DNA from: Spirochaeta sp.
Lineage (GTDB): Bacteria > Spirochaetota > Spirochaetia > DSM-2461
Direction: 5' to 3'
Assembly: GCA_030592625.1 (NCBI GenBank)
Contig: JAUVIY010000010.1
Location: forward strand, 1 to 20,769
DNA: 20,769 nucleotides
Part shown: positions 1 to 7,463 of the stretch, in pieces
Layout of the letters: every line of letters begins with the position of its first letter
Position numbering within the stretch: position 1 is the stretch's first letter
Position numbers and translations under genes: made by a program
Notes under the pieces: model-generated
The model's input: only the letters and a program-made list of their open reading frames with translations
What the model was told of the DNA's origin: nothing
The model's database searches: none

Positions 1-545
1 ACCGGTCGACTCAGGATGTCGCTGGACATGTCGGCCACCAGTGGAACATCCCCGGAGTCCGGGAAAGCTTTCCACTGAATTCCGCCGATGGTTTCATTGC
101 TGGTGATATGGAGATATGAGGCCCCCGGAGTGGGTTTTATTGACCCGGGATCCGGAAGACGCATGTAATTATCAATTGAACCATCGTAGACGACGTTCAC
201 CGTACCGACTTTTTCCGCCTCGGAAATGGCCTTTTTAGCCCAGGCACCGGTGTTGATATAATCGGCGCTTCCGCCGGGAAGAAGCAGGTTCATGGGCAGC
301 ATGGAGAACTGCAGGGTAGCACCGCCGCCGATGAACAGCACCGAATAGCCCTCGGGTATCCCCATCAGTTCCTTGATGAGGGAGATAGTGTCCTGATGGA
401 CTTCATCATAAACGGGACCGCGATGGCTGACTTCCACCAGGGACAGACCAGTACCCTGGTAATCAACCATATCCCTGGCGAGGGACTCAAGAACCTCTAC
501 GGGAATCATGGATGGACCGGCTGAGAAATTGACGGGACGGCTCAT
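1..545 (-). CDS. serC: Phosphoserine aminotransferase (3' end cut by window start)
   Basis: PLP-dependent enzyme of serine biosynthesis: converts 3-phosphohydroxypyruvate and glutamate to 3-phosphoserine and 2-oxoglutarate in the cytoplasm. The first 181 residues are visible. They start MSRPVNFSAGPS, the family's invariant N-terminus, followed by a YQGTGLSLVEVSHRG stretch and GGGATLQFSMLPMNLL, close to the GGxSxQFxMxPxNL motif that anchors the cofactor phosphate. The PLP-binding lysine (near residue 200 in the family) lies beyond the window. The ATG at 543-545 is supported by an AGGAG 8 nt upstream and by the family N-terminus. The gene stands alone with its own candidate promoter; arcC lies behind it on the same strand. 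Confidence 0.95.
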   Translation of the reverse strand, partial: MSRPVNFSAGPSMIPVEVLESLARDMVDYQGTGLSLVEVSHRGPVYDEVHQDTISLIKELMGIPEGYSVLFIGGGATLQFSMLPMNLLLPGGSADYINTGAWAKKAISEAEKVGTVNVVYDGSIDNYMRLPDPGSIKPTPGASYLHITSNETIGGIQWKAFPDSGDVPLVADMSSDILSRP

Positions 546-633
546 TGGATATGCTCCTGTTAATTCAAATTCGGATTTATTGTGCCAATCATTCACAGAT
601 CGTATCAATGGCAAGGGACTGCAATATCCTTTG

Positions 634-661
634 AGACTAGCACGATTCCTGGATTTGTCAA
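634..661 (-). promoter_or_regulatory. Candidate sigma-70 promoter of serC
   Basis: On the minus strand a perfect -35 TTGACA (656-661) is followed after 16 nt by TAGTCT (634-639), a weak -10 hexamer. It sits about 90 nt before the serC start in the serC-arcC intergenic region. The -35 is convincing; the -10 is not. Confidence 0.4.
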
Positions 662-704
662 GTTAGTTAGGTTTTTTTGATGATTTCATCACTGGCCTCT
701 GACG

Positions 705-1646
705 CTAAGGGACGATTCGAGTTCCCGCTTTTCCGTCCAAAGCCGCGGTAAGATGAGACGGATCCGTTATCACGCCCTCGTTACCCGTGGCTTTCACAAA
801 GGCTGCAAGAGCCTGAATCTTCGGCAGCATGCTCCCCGGGGCGAACTGTCCCTCGGCGGAGAGAGCCTCCGCTTCGGCTACGCTGATCACGTCAAGTTCC
901 TTCTGTGTGGGTTTACCGAAATCAATGCAGACTCTGGGAACGGCCGTTGAAATGATCAGCCTGTCGGCATTCATTGACCGGGCCATCAGTGAGGCGGCCT
1001 TGTCCTTGTCGATGACCGCTTCGATGCCCTCAAGTTCACCATTGGCATCAAAGGCAACGGGGATACCCCCGCCGCCGGCAGCTACGGTGATAACACCCGA
1101 TTCCACAAGTGTCCGGACAACATCGAGTTCAAGTATCTCAATCGGTTCGGGAGAGGGCACGACGCGGCGCCAACCACGGCCGGCGTCTTCCTTCACTATC
1201 CATCCTTCTTCTTGTCCCCGACGTTGGGCTTCTTCTTCATCCATGAAACCACCGATGGGTTTAACGGGATTTACAAAGGCCGTATCGTCCCGATCAACCA
1301 GTACCTGGGTAACCACTGTTACTGCAGTTCGGTCGAGCTTGCGAGCCTTGAATTCGTTCATCATGGCCATCTGAAGGTTGTATCCCAGGGCTCCCTGGGT
1401 ATCGGCAACGCAGGAATCCAGCGGCACTTCATGCATCACCCCCCGGGCAAGCTCGGACCGGCGGAGAATAAAGCCCACTTGAGGCCCGTTTCCATGAACG
1501 ATGGCCAGCTTGTGTCCTGCGGCTGCCAATTCTCCAAGACTTACGGCGGCATGCCGGGCGGCCAGATACTGGGCCGATACAGATACATGTCTGGGGTCTT
1601 CGATCAAGGCGTTTCCGCCGATGGCGATTACGAGTGTTTCGGACAT
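705..1646 (-). CDS. arcC: Carbamate kinase
   Basis: Cytoplasmic amino-acid-kinase-fold enzyme for the reversible reaction ATP + carbamate = ADP + carbamoyl phosphate. In arginine-deiminase or purine fermentation it works in the ATP-forming direction. The 313 residues match the usual family length (about 310). Visible motifs are IAIGGNALI (residues 7-15), HGNGPQVG near 51, the GGGGIPV loop near 193 and DKDKAASLMA near 215, all ATP/carbamate-binding elements of the family. No arcA or arcB is in the window, so the carbamoyl-phosphate source is unknown. There is no good Shine-Dalgarno before the ATG at 1644-1646; a TATTAT hexamer lies 9 nt upstream (1656-1661), so a leaderless or very short-leader mRNA is possible. 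An ATG 8 nt further upstream is out of frame. Confidence 0.95.
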   Translation of the reverse strand: MSETLVIAIGGNALIEDPRHVSVSAQYLAARHAAVSLGELAAAGHKLAIVHGNGPQVGFILRRSELARGVMHEVPLDSCVADTQGALGYNLQMAMMNEFKARKLDRTAVTVVTQVLVDRDDTAFVNPVKPIGGFMDEEEAQRRGQEEGWIVKEDAGRGWRRVVPSPEPIEILELDVVRTLVESGVITVAAGGGGIPVAFDANGELEGIEAVIDKDKAASLMARSMNADRLIISTAVPRVCIDFGKPTQKELDVISVAEAEALSAEGQFAPGSMLPKIQALAAFVKATGNEGVITDPSHLTAALDGKAGTRIVP

Positions 1647-1792
1647 AGGCTCATGATAATACCGTAATAACAGGTCTGCAAGTGCTGAAATCGAAAATAT
1701 CGGAGGCCTAAGTTCGTGTTTTCTGCAGTTTCCCGGCTTTCACCCGACTTTATGCTCGTACGTTGCCAACGCAGAAAAGGGTCAATATGGAT

Positions 1793-2758
1793 TTAACCAA
1801 AAGGAACCCTTTCACATGCTTCAGAAAAATACTCCATATCCTGTTCCAATATCCAATCCCAATCCGGGAAAAACATCTTTCCTCCGGATGCCAATGGTTC
1901 TGGAGGGGTAACTGAAGGATCTGAAGGAAACGCAAGAGCCTGATCTCTGTAGAATTCGATAAACTTAAGGCTTGCCGCTGAGTTGGCTAGGAAATTCACT
2001 ACCGCTTCTGCCTTTTCTGAGTTCCGTATTGCGGTATAGGAAGGGAGAACCGGCGCTCCCTCCAAGGGGTGAATTGCAAGCAGCTTATCCCCAGGTCCGG
2101 GGCCCGCAAATATCCCCGGCAACAAGGCAATGGGCAGCTCATCCTTCACTAGACCGTGCCGGGCCGCGGAAGGGGCACTTTTCTGACGCCAGTTCTTTAT
2201 GCAGGTTTCCAGCCCCTCTTTTCCGAACTTGAACCACATACCGAAAAGAACTGATTTTGCCGAAGGAAGCTCAGTGGCACCAAGAAAAATTTTTCCAGCC
2301 CAGTATGGATCAAGAAGATCTTCAAGACTCCGGGGTATTTCACTTTCACTAAGAAGTTTCGTATTGGCCACAATATAATGAGGAAGTATCACCAGAGGGT
2401 GGAACAGCCCGGCAGAATCAACGGCTCCGCTATTACGAACTTCCTCTCTTATGGAAAAACATTCACTAAGGGGAAATAGTTTATCGGTATGACTTTGAAG
2501 ATACTTCCGGGAACAGAAAAGATCAAAACGACTACTGACAAGCAGGTCAAACCCCAGTTCTCCCTTTGCCATATCCTCATCCATTTTCTCATACATTTTC
2601 ACCTCTTCAGTGTCTCCAAGGTAGATGAATTGAGGACTCAATGAATGAGAATCCTTCCAAATCCGGGCGTCGGCCTCCATCTTTTCTTTTTCCATTCTGT
2701 TGAGAATACAGAGGTTGGCCCAATAGACCCGCAACTCATTCTTGACGGTTCCTAACAT
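1793..2758 (-). CDS. Cytosolic binding-protein-like protein (ABC solute-binding fold, no signal peptide)
   Basis: A 321-residue protein resembling iron/thiamine-type extracellular solute-binding proteins. It has a FDLLVSSRFDLF segment, then HPLVILPHYIVANTKLL, then SLEDLLDPYWAGKIFLGA, which corresponds to the 'W.DLLDP.wkGki' signature of that fold, and AVVNFLANSAASLKFIEFY near the C-terminus. The N-terminus (MLGTVKNELRVYWANLC) has no hydrophobic export signal and no lipobox, so as written the protein stays in the cytoplasm. It is the last gene of a three-gene operon: its ATG overlaps the stop of the upstream ATPase by 7 bp and has an AGGAAG 8 nt upstream. No permease is encoded with it. The function is not known to me; binding a metal, chelate or cofactor intermediate for the neighbouring NTPases is an inference. 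Confidence 0.75.
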   Translation of the reverse strand: MLGTVKNELRVYWANLCILNRMEKEKMEADARIWKDSHSLSPQFIYLGDTEEVKMYEKMDEDMAKGELGFDLLVSSRFDLFCSRKYLQSHTDKLFPLSECFSIREEVRNSGAVDSAGLFHPLVILPHYIVANTKLLSESEIPRSLEDLLDPYWAGKIFLGATELPSAKSVLFGMWFKFGKEGLETCIKNWRQKSAPSAARHGLVKDELPIALLPGIFAGPGPGDKLLAIHPLEGAPVLPSYTAIRNSEKAEAVVNFLANSAASLKFIEFYRDQALAFPSDPSVTPPEPLASGGKMFFPDWDWILEQDMEYFSEACERVPFG

Positions 2759-3546
2759 AACGATTCTTCCTGTATATAGATTAAATCCTCTACCGAGAGA
2801 GATTCTCCACAGCGTATCCGGTTCTGAGCCGTGAGGATTTTTTCGGTAAATCCTTCAAGAAGATATTCCGCTTTTCTTTCCTCATCGGTAAGGGTAAGGA
2901 TTTGATTCATACCGCCGTTTTGCATAACGATTCTCCGGTCTCCCATAAGGGCAAGTAGAGGATCATGAGTTACCAGAAGAACAATCTTTCCCTTTCCTGC
3001 CAATAGATCCATGGCTTTACGACGGTCGATACCGGCATTCTCAACCTCATCGATTAAAATAATGGGTGAGTTGCTGATGGTCGCTATATCAGCAATCATC
3101 AATGCACGGGATTGACCACCCGAAAGACTTGTCAGGATATCATCCTCTCTTACCGGTTCTCCCGCCAGAGTATTGGCGTACTCCATCACCTCTCCTATCA
3201 AAGAGTCAGACTTTTTGATTCCCCTGCATTCACCGTGGAGATGGAGAAAATCTTTAACACCCATTTCCAGGGTAAAATTCATGTTCTGCGAAAGATGCGC
3301 AACGATTTTTACATCAGGATCATACCTGGTGGAATAGTCCGGCGATTGCCCGTTGATGAGTATCTTTCGCTCTGTGATCGTATCCCTTTGTGCCATTTGC
3401 TCAATATCACTGATAAGCTGACTCTTGCCGGATCCGGTAAACCCAACGATACTGTAGATCTGCCCGCTTTCAATTTGTAAAGAGTCGATCGGTTCAGGCC
3501 GGCCGGTTTTATCTTTTCCACCCAGTATGGTTATTGTTTTTGACAT
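2752..3546 (-). CDS. Orphan ABC-type ATPase of the GTPase/ATPase/binding-protein operon
   Basis: A 264-residue single-domain ABC ATPase. Starting from MSKTITILGG it shows Walker A GFTGSGKS (residues 35-42), a Q-loop in AHLSQNMNF, the signature LSGGQSRALMIAD, Walker B IILIDEVENAGID and the H-loop LLVTHDP. The D-loop region 'ENAGID' differs from the usual SALD/NLD of transport ATPases. No membrane partner is encoded beside it, so it may act as a soluble mechano-ATPase rather than an importer subunit. I chose the ATG at 3544-3546: AAAGGAGG and a second GGAG lie just upstream, and the start overlaps the GTPase end by 16 bp. An ATG 27 nt earlier would add a basic MWKRRRRTV extension. It is translationally coupled to both neighbours. 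The substrate is unknown. Confidence 0.8.
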   Translation of the reverse strand: MSKTITILGGKDKTGRPEPIDSLQIESGQIYSIVGFTGSGKSQLISDIEQMAQRDTITERKILINGQSPDYSTRYDPDVKIVAHLSQNMNFTLEMGVKDFLHLHGECRGIKKSDSLIGEVMEYANTLAGEPVREDDILTSLSGGQSRALMIADIATISNSPIILIDEVENAGIDRRKAMDLLAGKGKIVLLVTHDPLLALMGDRRIVMQNGGMNQILTLTDEERKAEYLLEGFTEKILTAQNRIRCGESLSVEDLIYIQEESLC

Positions 3547-4265
3547 AACCGTTCTCCGCCTCCTTTTCCACATGGGAAATCCATTTTATACACCGCGCCC
3601 TGCTGAAACTTTGTTCCTACACGCATTTCTCCCATGCAGTAAGAACAGACCGCGGTGGGCATGGGATGGCGGAGTCTGGCGCCAATAAGATCAGTGGCAT
3701 CCTTCCTGTCCAGAAGCAGTTTGGCAACATGCTCACTTCCTGCACCGGTAATACCATTGGCTTCTACGATGTCGGCGTTGGGATTTATTCGGCGGATTCG
3801 GCTTCGAAAGACTTCCCTCTCGGCCTGACTGATAGAATCACCTTTAACAATGATAACAATGTCAGCAGTGGTAAGAACCGGTCCGACCTTTTCGGGAATT
3901 TTTATACTGGAATGACTGTCAATAACACATACCGAGAGTGCCTTATCGATACCGGGGGCACACCGGTGGCAGAGGCCGGCAGTTTCCACAATAAGCAGAT
4001 CTGCATCTTCCCCTCCCGCCCAGGTAATCATTTCTTCCAGGTTTACTACGAAGTAGTGGTCCGGACAAATGTCCCCACTCAATCCGACAATCACCGGTAC
4101 ATCAATACCGGCATACCGCTGATCATCCTCTGTGGCAAGACAGTCAATTTTAGATACCGCTGTTTTAATCCCCAGCCGCTGAAGGCATTTTATGGAATGG
4201 ATCATCACAGAAGTTTTGCCACAAGCAGGAGGACCAGCCACAATAATGACCTTTGGCTTTCTCAT
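3531..4265 (-). CDS. HypB/UreG/CobW-like (SIMIBI) GTPase with extra Cys pairs
   Basis: A 244-residue P-loop NTPase. Walker A is GPPACGKT (residues 11-18), a conserved Asp sits in KIDCLATEDD (41-48), and a switch-type DLLIVETAGLCHRCAP (89-104) resembles the 'vETaG/ENvGnlvCP' element of UreG and HypB metallochaperone GTPases. The guanine-specificity NKxD is replaced by IVKGD, so GTP rather than ATP use is inferred only from the family. Cysteines stand out: C67, C99-x2-C102, C113, C207-x2-C210, C232 and C241. They suggest metal or Fe-S binding outside the core fold. It is the first gene of the operon; its ATG has AGGGAG 5 nt upstream. Its likely role is NTP-driven metal or metallocofactor delivery with the two downstream proteins (inference). 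Confidence 0.75.
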   Translation of the reverse strand: MRKPKVIIVAGPPACGKTSVMIHSIKCLQRLGIKTAVSKIDCLATEDDQRYAGIDVPVIVGLSGDICPDHYFVVNLEEMITWAGGEDADLLIVETAGLCHRCAPGIDKALSVCVIDSHSSIKIPEKVGPVLTTADIVIIVKGDSISQAEREVFRSRIRRINPNADIVEANGITGAGSEHVAKLLLDRKDATDLIGARLRHPMPTAVCSYCMGEMRVGTKFQQGAVYKMDFPCGKGGGERLCQKQ

Positions 4266-4282
4266 GAGCTCTCCCTGAATCC

Positions 4283-4312
4283 CTTCCAGGCACGCTGAAG
4301 CGCTTCCAGGCA
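4283..4312. repeat. Two 10-bp direct repeats, 20-bp period, in leader of the GTPase operon
   Basis: The sequence CTTCCAGGCA occurs at 4283-4292 and again at 4303-4312, exactly 20 bp apart (about two helical turns). They lie between the candidate promoter and the ribosome-binding site of the minus-strand operon. Between and overlapping them is the 10-bp palindrome GAAGCGCTTC. It may be a regulator-binding site or chance. Confidence 0.35.
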
Positions 4313-4324
4313 GAACTACTCCTC

Positions 4325-4355
4325 TTTATACACATATTAGGCTTTACCAAGTCAA
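4325..4355 (-). promoter_or_regulatory. Candidate promoter of the GTPase/ATPase/binding-protein operon
   Basis: On the minus strand TTGACT (4350-4355) is followed by TATAAA (4325-4330). Both hexamers are good, but the 19-nt spacer is at the upper limit. The position, about 60-90 nt before the GTPase start, is reasonable. Confidence 0.35.
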
Positions 4356-4387
4356 GTAGTGAATATTTTATTTATTAGATAAACCTA

Positions 4388-4417
4388 TTGACAGAACAAG
4401 GTTAATCTTGCTAAATA
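4388..4417 (+). promoter_or_regulatory. Promoter of the FecBCD-TM1266 operon
   Basis: A perfect -35 TTGACA (4388-4393) is followed after 18 nt by TAAATA (4412-4417) in an AT-rich stretch; alternative -10 registers (CTAAAT, AATAAT) overlap it. The predicted transcription start falls inside the downstream palindrome, so that element would act as a DNA operator. Confidence 0.55.
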
Positions 4418-4439
4418 ATGTTAGACACTTCTAACATTA
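4416..4439. promoter_or_regulatory. Perfect 24-bp palindrome (operator) before the metal-importer operon
   Basis: TAATGTTAGA (4416-4425), a 4-nt spacer CACT, then TCTAACATTA (4430-4439): perfect 10-bp arms. It begins at the -10 region and ends on the first base of the AAGGA ribosome-binding site of the FecB-like gene (ATG at 4450). The placement is that of a repressor operator. A metal-responsive regulator (Fur, DtxR/MntR or similar) is the natural guess because the operon imports a metal chelate, but the half-site does not match a consensus I can name with certainty. No regulator gene of those families is in the window. Confidence 0.6.
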
Positions 4440-4449
4440 AGGATTTATC

Positions 4450-5613
4450 ATGAAAAAAATTCTTGTTTATTTTGTTTTTTTATCTCTTACCACTGGGATG
4501 GTTTTCGCAGGAGGAGGTAAGGAGCCTCCTTCTGGGACCGGAACTGAGGCTGAGACCAAAATCGAAACACCAGAGTTTATAACCGTTGTTGATGATCGGG
4601 GAATGGAGGTTAAAATCAGGAAGAATGTAAGTGCGATTGCCACCTTTCCTCTTCCTCACCCCCACATTATTGCTGCTATTGATGGGGGGGTTGACAGGAT
4701 TATCGGTGCCAGCTCCATGTCTGTATCCGCTGCAAAGATTTCAGTCTTCGGCAAGATGTACCCTGAACTGTATAATGTTGAAACAGGTTACCTGAAAGGA
4801 CTGTCCCTCAACGTGGAAGAGCTGGCCCGAATACAGCCGGATGTATTCTTTACCGACAAGGTTCTGGAAGGAATGGAAAATCTGGAATCTACAGGTATTC
4901 CCGTTGTTTACATGGGGCTGAAAAAAGAAACTATCCCTTATGCCAACGGAGAAACTGAGGTCTTCAGCCCCAAAACGACAATGGAAGACTGGGTCAATAT
5001 AACCTCAGAAGTTCTGGGTAAAAATGAGTCGAAAGCTGTGGAAATCGCCCAGGTATGGGAGAATACAGAAGAGGAGATTCTGACAGTCATTTCTAATATC
5101 CCAATAGATGAAAGACCCAGAGTCTTAATTCTGTTTAAAACCAAAGGGATGCTGATAGCGGGTGATGGAACATTCGGACACTACTGGATTGCCCGAACCG
5201 GCGGTATCAACGCAGCGGAAGAATTGAAGGGCGAACACTGTGCCATGATAAAAGCGGGCAACTTCGAAGACATCATGAAATGGAATCCCGATATCATATA
5301 CCTTTCTAATTTTGAGGATACCATGCCTGAAGATCTCTATAGAAACACCATTGACGGCCAGGATTGGTCTAGCATCAATGCGATAAAGAATAAGAAGGTA
5401 TACAGAATTCCTCTGGGTATTTACCGCTGGTATCCACCAAGCCTGGATGGCCCGCTGATGCTCAAATGGATGGCTCAAAAAAACTATCCCGATCTTTTCA
5501 AATACGATATGGCAGCGGAAATTACTTCCTACTTTAAGGAATTCCATTTCTATGAACTGTCCAACCAGGAAGTTGAAGCCATCCTTAATCCTGCCTCCTC
5601 GGGTAATCTTTGA
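4450..5613 (+). CDS. Periplasmic metal-chelate (FecB/BtuF-type) binding protein
   Basis: A 387-residue substrate-binding protein of an iron-siderophore/cobalamin-class ABC importer. A signal peptide is clear: MKK, a hydrophobic core, then a signal-peptidase-I-like site VFA followed by GGGKE near residue 20, a mature N-terminus typical of spirochaete binding proteins. There is no lipobox Cys. The family pattern is present: ITVVDDRGMEVKI near 43, NVEELARIQPDVFF near 119, ILFKTKGMLIAGDG near 223, WNPDIIYLSN near 278, and a C-terminal NKKVYRIPLGIYRWYPPS. The start has AAGGA 6 nt upstream. It is first in an operon with permease, ATPase and a TM1266 protein. The ligand (ferric, cobalt, nickel or other chelate, or heme/corrinoid) cannot be told from sequence; no cobalamin riboswitch is upstream. 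Confidence 0.88.
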   Translation: MKKILVYFVFLSLTTGMVFAGGGKEPPSGTGTEAETKIETPEFITVVDDRGMEVKIRKNVSAIATFPLPHPHIIAAIDGGVDRIIGASSMSVSAAKISVFGKMYPELYNVETGYLKGLSLNVEELARIQPDVFFTDKVLEGMENLESTGIPVVYMGLKKETIPYANGETEVFSPKTTMEDWVNITSEVLGKNESKAVEIAQVWENTEEEILTVISNIPIDERPRVLILFKTKGMLIAGDGTFGHYWIARTGGINAAEELKGEHCAMIKAGNFEDIMKWNPDIIYLSNFEDTMPEDLYRNTIDGQDWSSINAIKNKKVYRIPLGIYRWYPPSLDGPLMLKWMAQKNYPDLFKYDMAAEITSYFKEFHFYELSNQEVEAILNPASSGNL

Positions 5614-5628
5614 GTAAACTTTTTATAA

Positions 5629-6657
5629 ATGAAAGTACTTTCGGTAAAACAAGGATCACCCCTGATCTTTATTATTCTTACAGTTCTTGTCATGGTAGCG
5701 TTCATTCTTGCTCTGGCAGTAGGCCGCTATCCGGTCCCCCCTGGGCGGGTGTTCAAAATACTCTCTTCGACAGTCATACCCGGAAGGGGGGATTGGAGTC
5801 CCATCACCGAAAGTGTCATCCTGAAAATTCGTCTCCCCAGGGTTGGTATGGCCCTGGCAGGAGGGATAGGTTTAGGAGTTTGTGGTGCTATTTTCCAGGG
5901 TATTTTCCGCAATCCGCTGGTAAGTCCCGGTGTCGTAGGAGTTACCAGCGGTGCCGGATTTGGGGCGGCCCTGGCGATTCTCATCTTCGGCATGGGAATT
6001 ATGACTCAGCTCTTTGCCTTTCTTTTCGGCGGCGGGGCGCTTCTATTGACATGGACTATTACGAAACGAACCCGGGGTAGTTCTCTTCTTGTCTTTGTCC
6101 TTTCTGGTGTAATCATCAATATGTTCTTCCAGGCGATGATCTCCCTGGTTAAGTTCATGGCCGATTCGGAGGAAAAACTACCCTCCATCGTCTACTGGCT
6201 TATGGGTTCTCTCTCTTCCTGTTCCTGGCGGAAGATATCTTTTATCATACCTTTGATTCTTATAATTTCCATGATTTTGGTACTCATGAGGCGGCGGATA
6301 AACCTTCTCTCACTGGGAAATGAAACGGTGCTGAGTCTGGGCGTTAACCCTGCGGTACTCATGAATATCATCCTGGTATTAACCACCGTCATCGTTTCCG
6401 CTATCGTTTCTATCGCAGGAATTGTGGGGTGGATCGGCCTCATTATTCCTCATATTGCACGAATGATTGTGGGACCGGACCACGAACGCCTTATCCCTGC
6501 CAGTGCACTTCTGGGAGCGATTTTCTTCATGACAGTCGATACTGTCGGCCGGACTATCTCCCCTCAGGATATCCCTCTGGGAATCCTGACAGCCCTCCTT
6601 GGAGCACCGCTTTTTATCGGGTTATTGATTCGAACAAGAGGCGAGTGGAATCTGTGA
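5629..6657 (+). CDS. FecCD-family ABC permease
   Basis: A 342-residue multi-span inner-membrane permease that forms the homodimeric channel of the importer with the binding protein upstream and the ATPase downstream. Family signatures are visible: ILKIRLPRVGMALAGGIGLGVCGAIFQ near residue 65, RNPLVSPGVVGVTSGAGFGAA near 95, VAGIVGWIGLIIPHIARMIVG-like IAGIVGWIGLIIPH near 263, and DTVGRTISPQDIPLGILTALLGAPLF close to the end. Length is typical (330-350). A stop codon at 5626-5628 makes the ATG at 5629 the earliest possible ATG in frame. No Shine-Dalgarno is evident, so translation may be coupled to the upstream gene, which ends 15 nt before. Confidence 0.93.
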   Translation: MKVLSVKQGSPLIFIILTVLVMVAFILALAVGRYPVPPGRVFKILSSTVIPGRGDWSPITESVILKIRLPRVGMALAGGIGLGVCGAIFQGIFRNPLVSPGVVGVTSGAGFGAALAILIFGMGIMTQLFAFLFGGGALLLTWTITKRTRGSSLLVFVLSGVIINMFFQAMISLVKFMADSEEKLPSIVYWLMGSLSSCSWRKISFIIPLILIISMILVLMRRRINLLSLGNETVLSLGVNPAVLMNIILVLTTVIVSAIVSIAGIVGWIGLIIPHIARMIVGPDHERLIPASALLGAIFFMTVDTVGRTISPQDIPLGILTALLGAPLFIGLLIRTRGEWNL

Positions 6658-7463
6658 CTATCTCTATATCCAACGGAAGCTTCTCGTACGATGGGAAAAA
6701 GGAGATCTTTCACAACCTGAATTTTCTCCTGAAAAAAGGAGAAATTCTTTCGGTTCTCGGCCCTAATGGTTGTGGAAAAACAACGCTCCTTAAGATCCTT
6801 CTGGAGATTCATCACCTCTCGGGAGGTGTTATGAAGGTGGATAATCAACCGTGCAGACACGGCCGCAACGGCAACCAGCACTTCGGTTATGTACCCCAGA
6901 GTACCGGAGTTCCTGTGGCCTACTCGGTATTTCAGATGGTACTTCTGGGCCGTTCCCGGTTTATCGGTACATTTTCCCGGCCATCCCCAGGTGATTATCA
7001 GAAAGTGGAAGAGATTCTCAAGATGGTAAATATCTCCCACCTGGCCGTGAGATCCTTTGCTTCCTTAAGCGGAGGAGAACGCCAGTTAGTGCTCATCGCC
7101 CGGGCTTTAGCCACAGAAGCCCGGGTACTTGTATTCGATGAACCCACCTCGTCACTGGATCTGGTAAACCAGCACCATACAGTGGAACTCATGAGAGTTC
7201 TCTCCCATGAAAAGGGCTACTCCATCATATTCTCCACCCATGATCCCACCCATGCCCTTCACATCTCTGATAATACGATCCTTATAAACAGAGAAGGAAC
7301 CTCACTATTTGGCCTGACAAAAGAAATGATTACAGAAAAACATATGAAACTTCTTTTTGGAGTGGAGACTCGTATCCTCGATCTATCTCTGAACGAGGGG
7401 ATGGTTTCCCGTGGGGTGATGCCAATACTCCCGCCTTTTAAGCCGAGGGCCGTAAACTCATGA
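6654..7463 (+). CDS. FecD/BtuD-type ABC importer ATPase
   Basis: A 269-residue ATPase that powers the FecBC-like importer. Walker A is GPNGCGKT (residues 36-43), the Q-loop lies in GYVPQSTG, the signature is LSGGERQLVLIARAL, Walker B is VLVFDEPTSSLD and the H-loop is FSTHDP. I chose GTG at 6654: it overlaps the permease stop as GTGA, has a GAGGCGAG ribosome-binding site just upstream, and gives the family-like N-terminus MTISISNGSFSYDG. An upstream in-frame extension would lie wholly inside the permease gene and has no family resemblance. The stop overlaps the next gene by ATGA. Confidence 0.92.
   Translation: MTISISNGSFSYDGKKEIFHNLNFLLKKGEILSVLGPNGCGKTTLLKILLEIHHLSGGVMKVDNQPCRHGRNGNQHFGYVPQSTGVPVAYSVFQMVLLGRSRFIGTFSRPSPGDYQKVEEILKMVNISHLAVRSFASLSGGERQLVLIARALATEARVLVFDEPTSSLDLVNQHHTVELMRVLSHEKGYSIIFSTHDPTHALHISDNTILINREGTSLFGLTKEMITEKHMKLLFGVETRILDLSLNEGMVSRGVMPILPPFKPRAVNS

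Noticed and set aside
672..691. Hairpin TGATGA/TCATCA next to a seven-T run, considered as a terminator of arcC.
   Set aside because: arcC is read on the minus strand, where the hairpin is followed by A's, not T's. No plus-strand gene ends here.
829..1374. Long open frame antisense to arcC (181 codons, plus strand).
   Set aside because: It is Ser/Thr/Arg-rich with no recognisable motif and mirrors the codon structure of arcC. A similar antisense frame lies over the AsmA-like gene (10418-11101).
4266..4449. Cobalamin or other riboswitch upstream of the importer operon.
   Set aside because: The predicted leader is only about 25 nt and no B12-box or other conserved aptamer sequence is visible; a DNA operator explains the palindrome better.
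4684..4690. Seven-G tract in the FecB-like gene as a phase-variation site.
   Set aside because: It encodes a normal Asp-Gly-Gly-Val stretch in a conserved region, and seven G is too short to argue slippage without population data.
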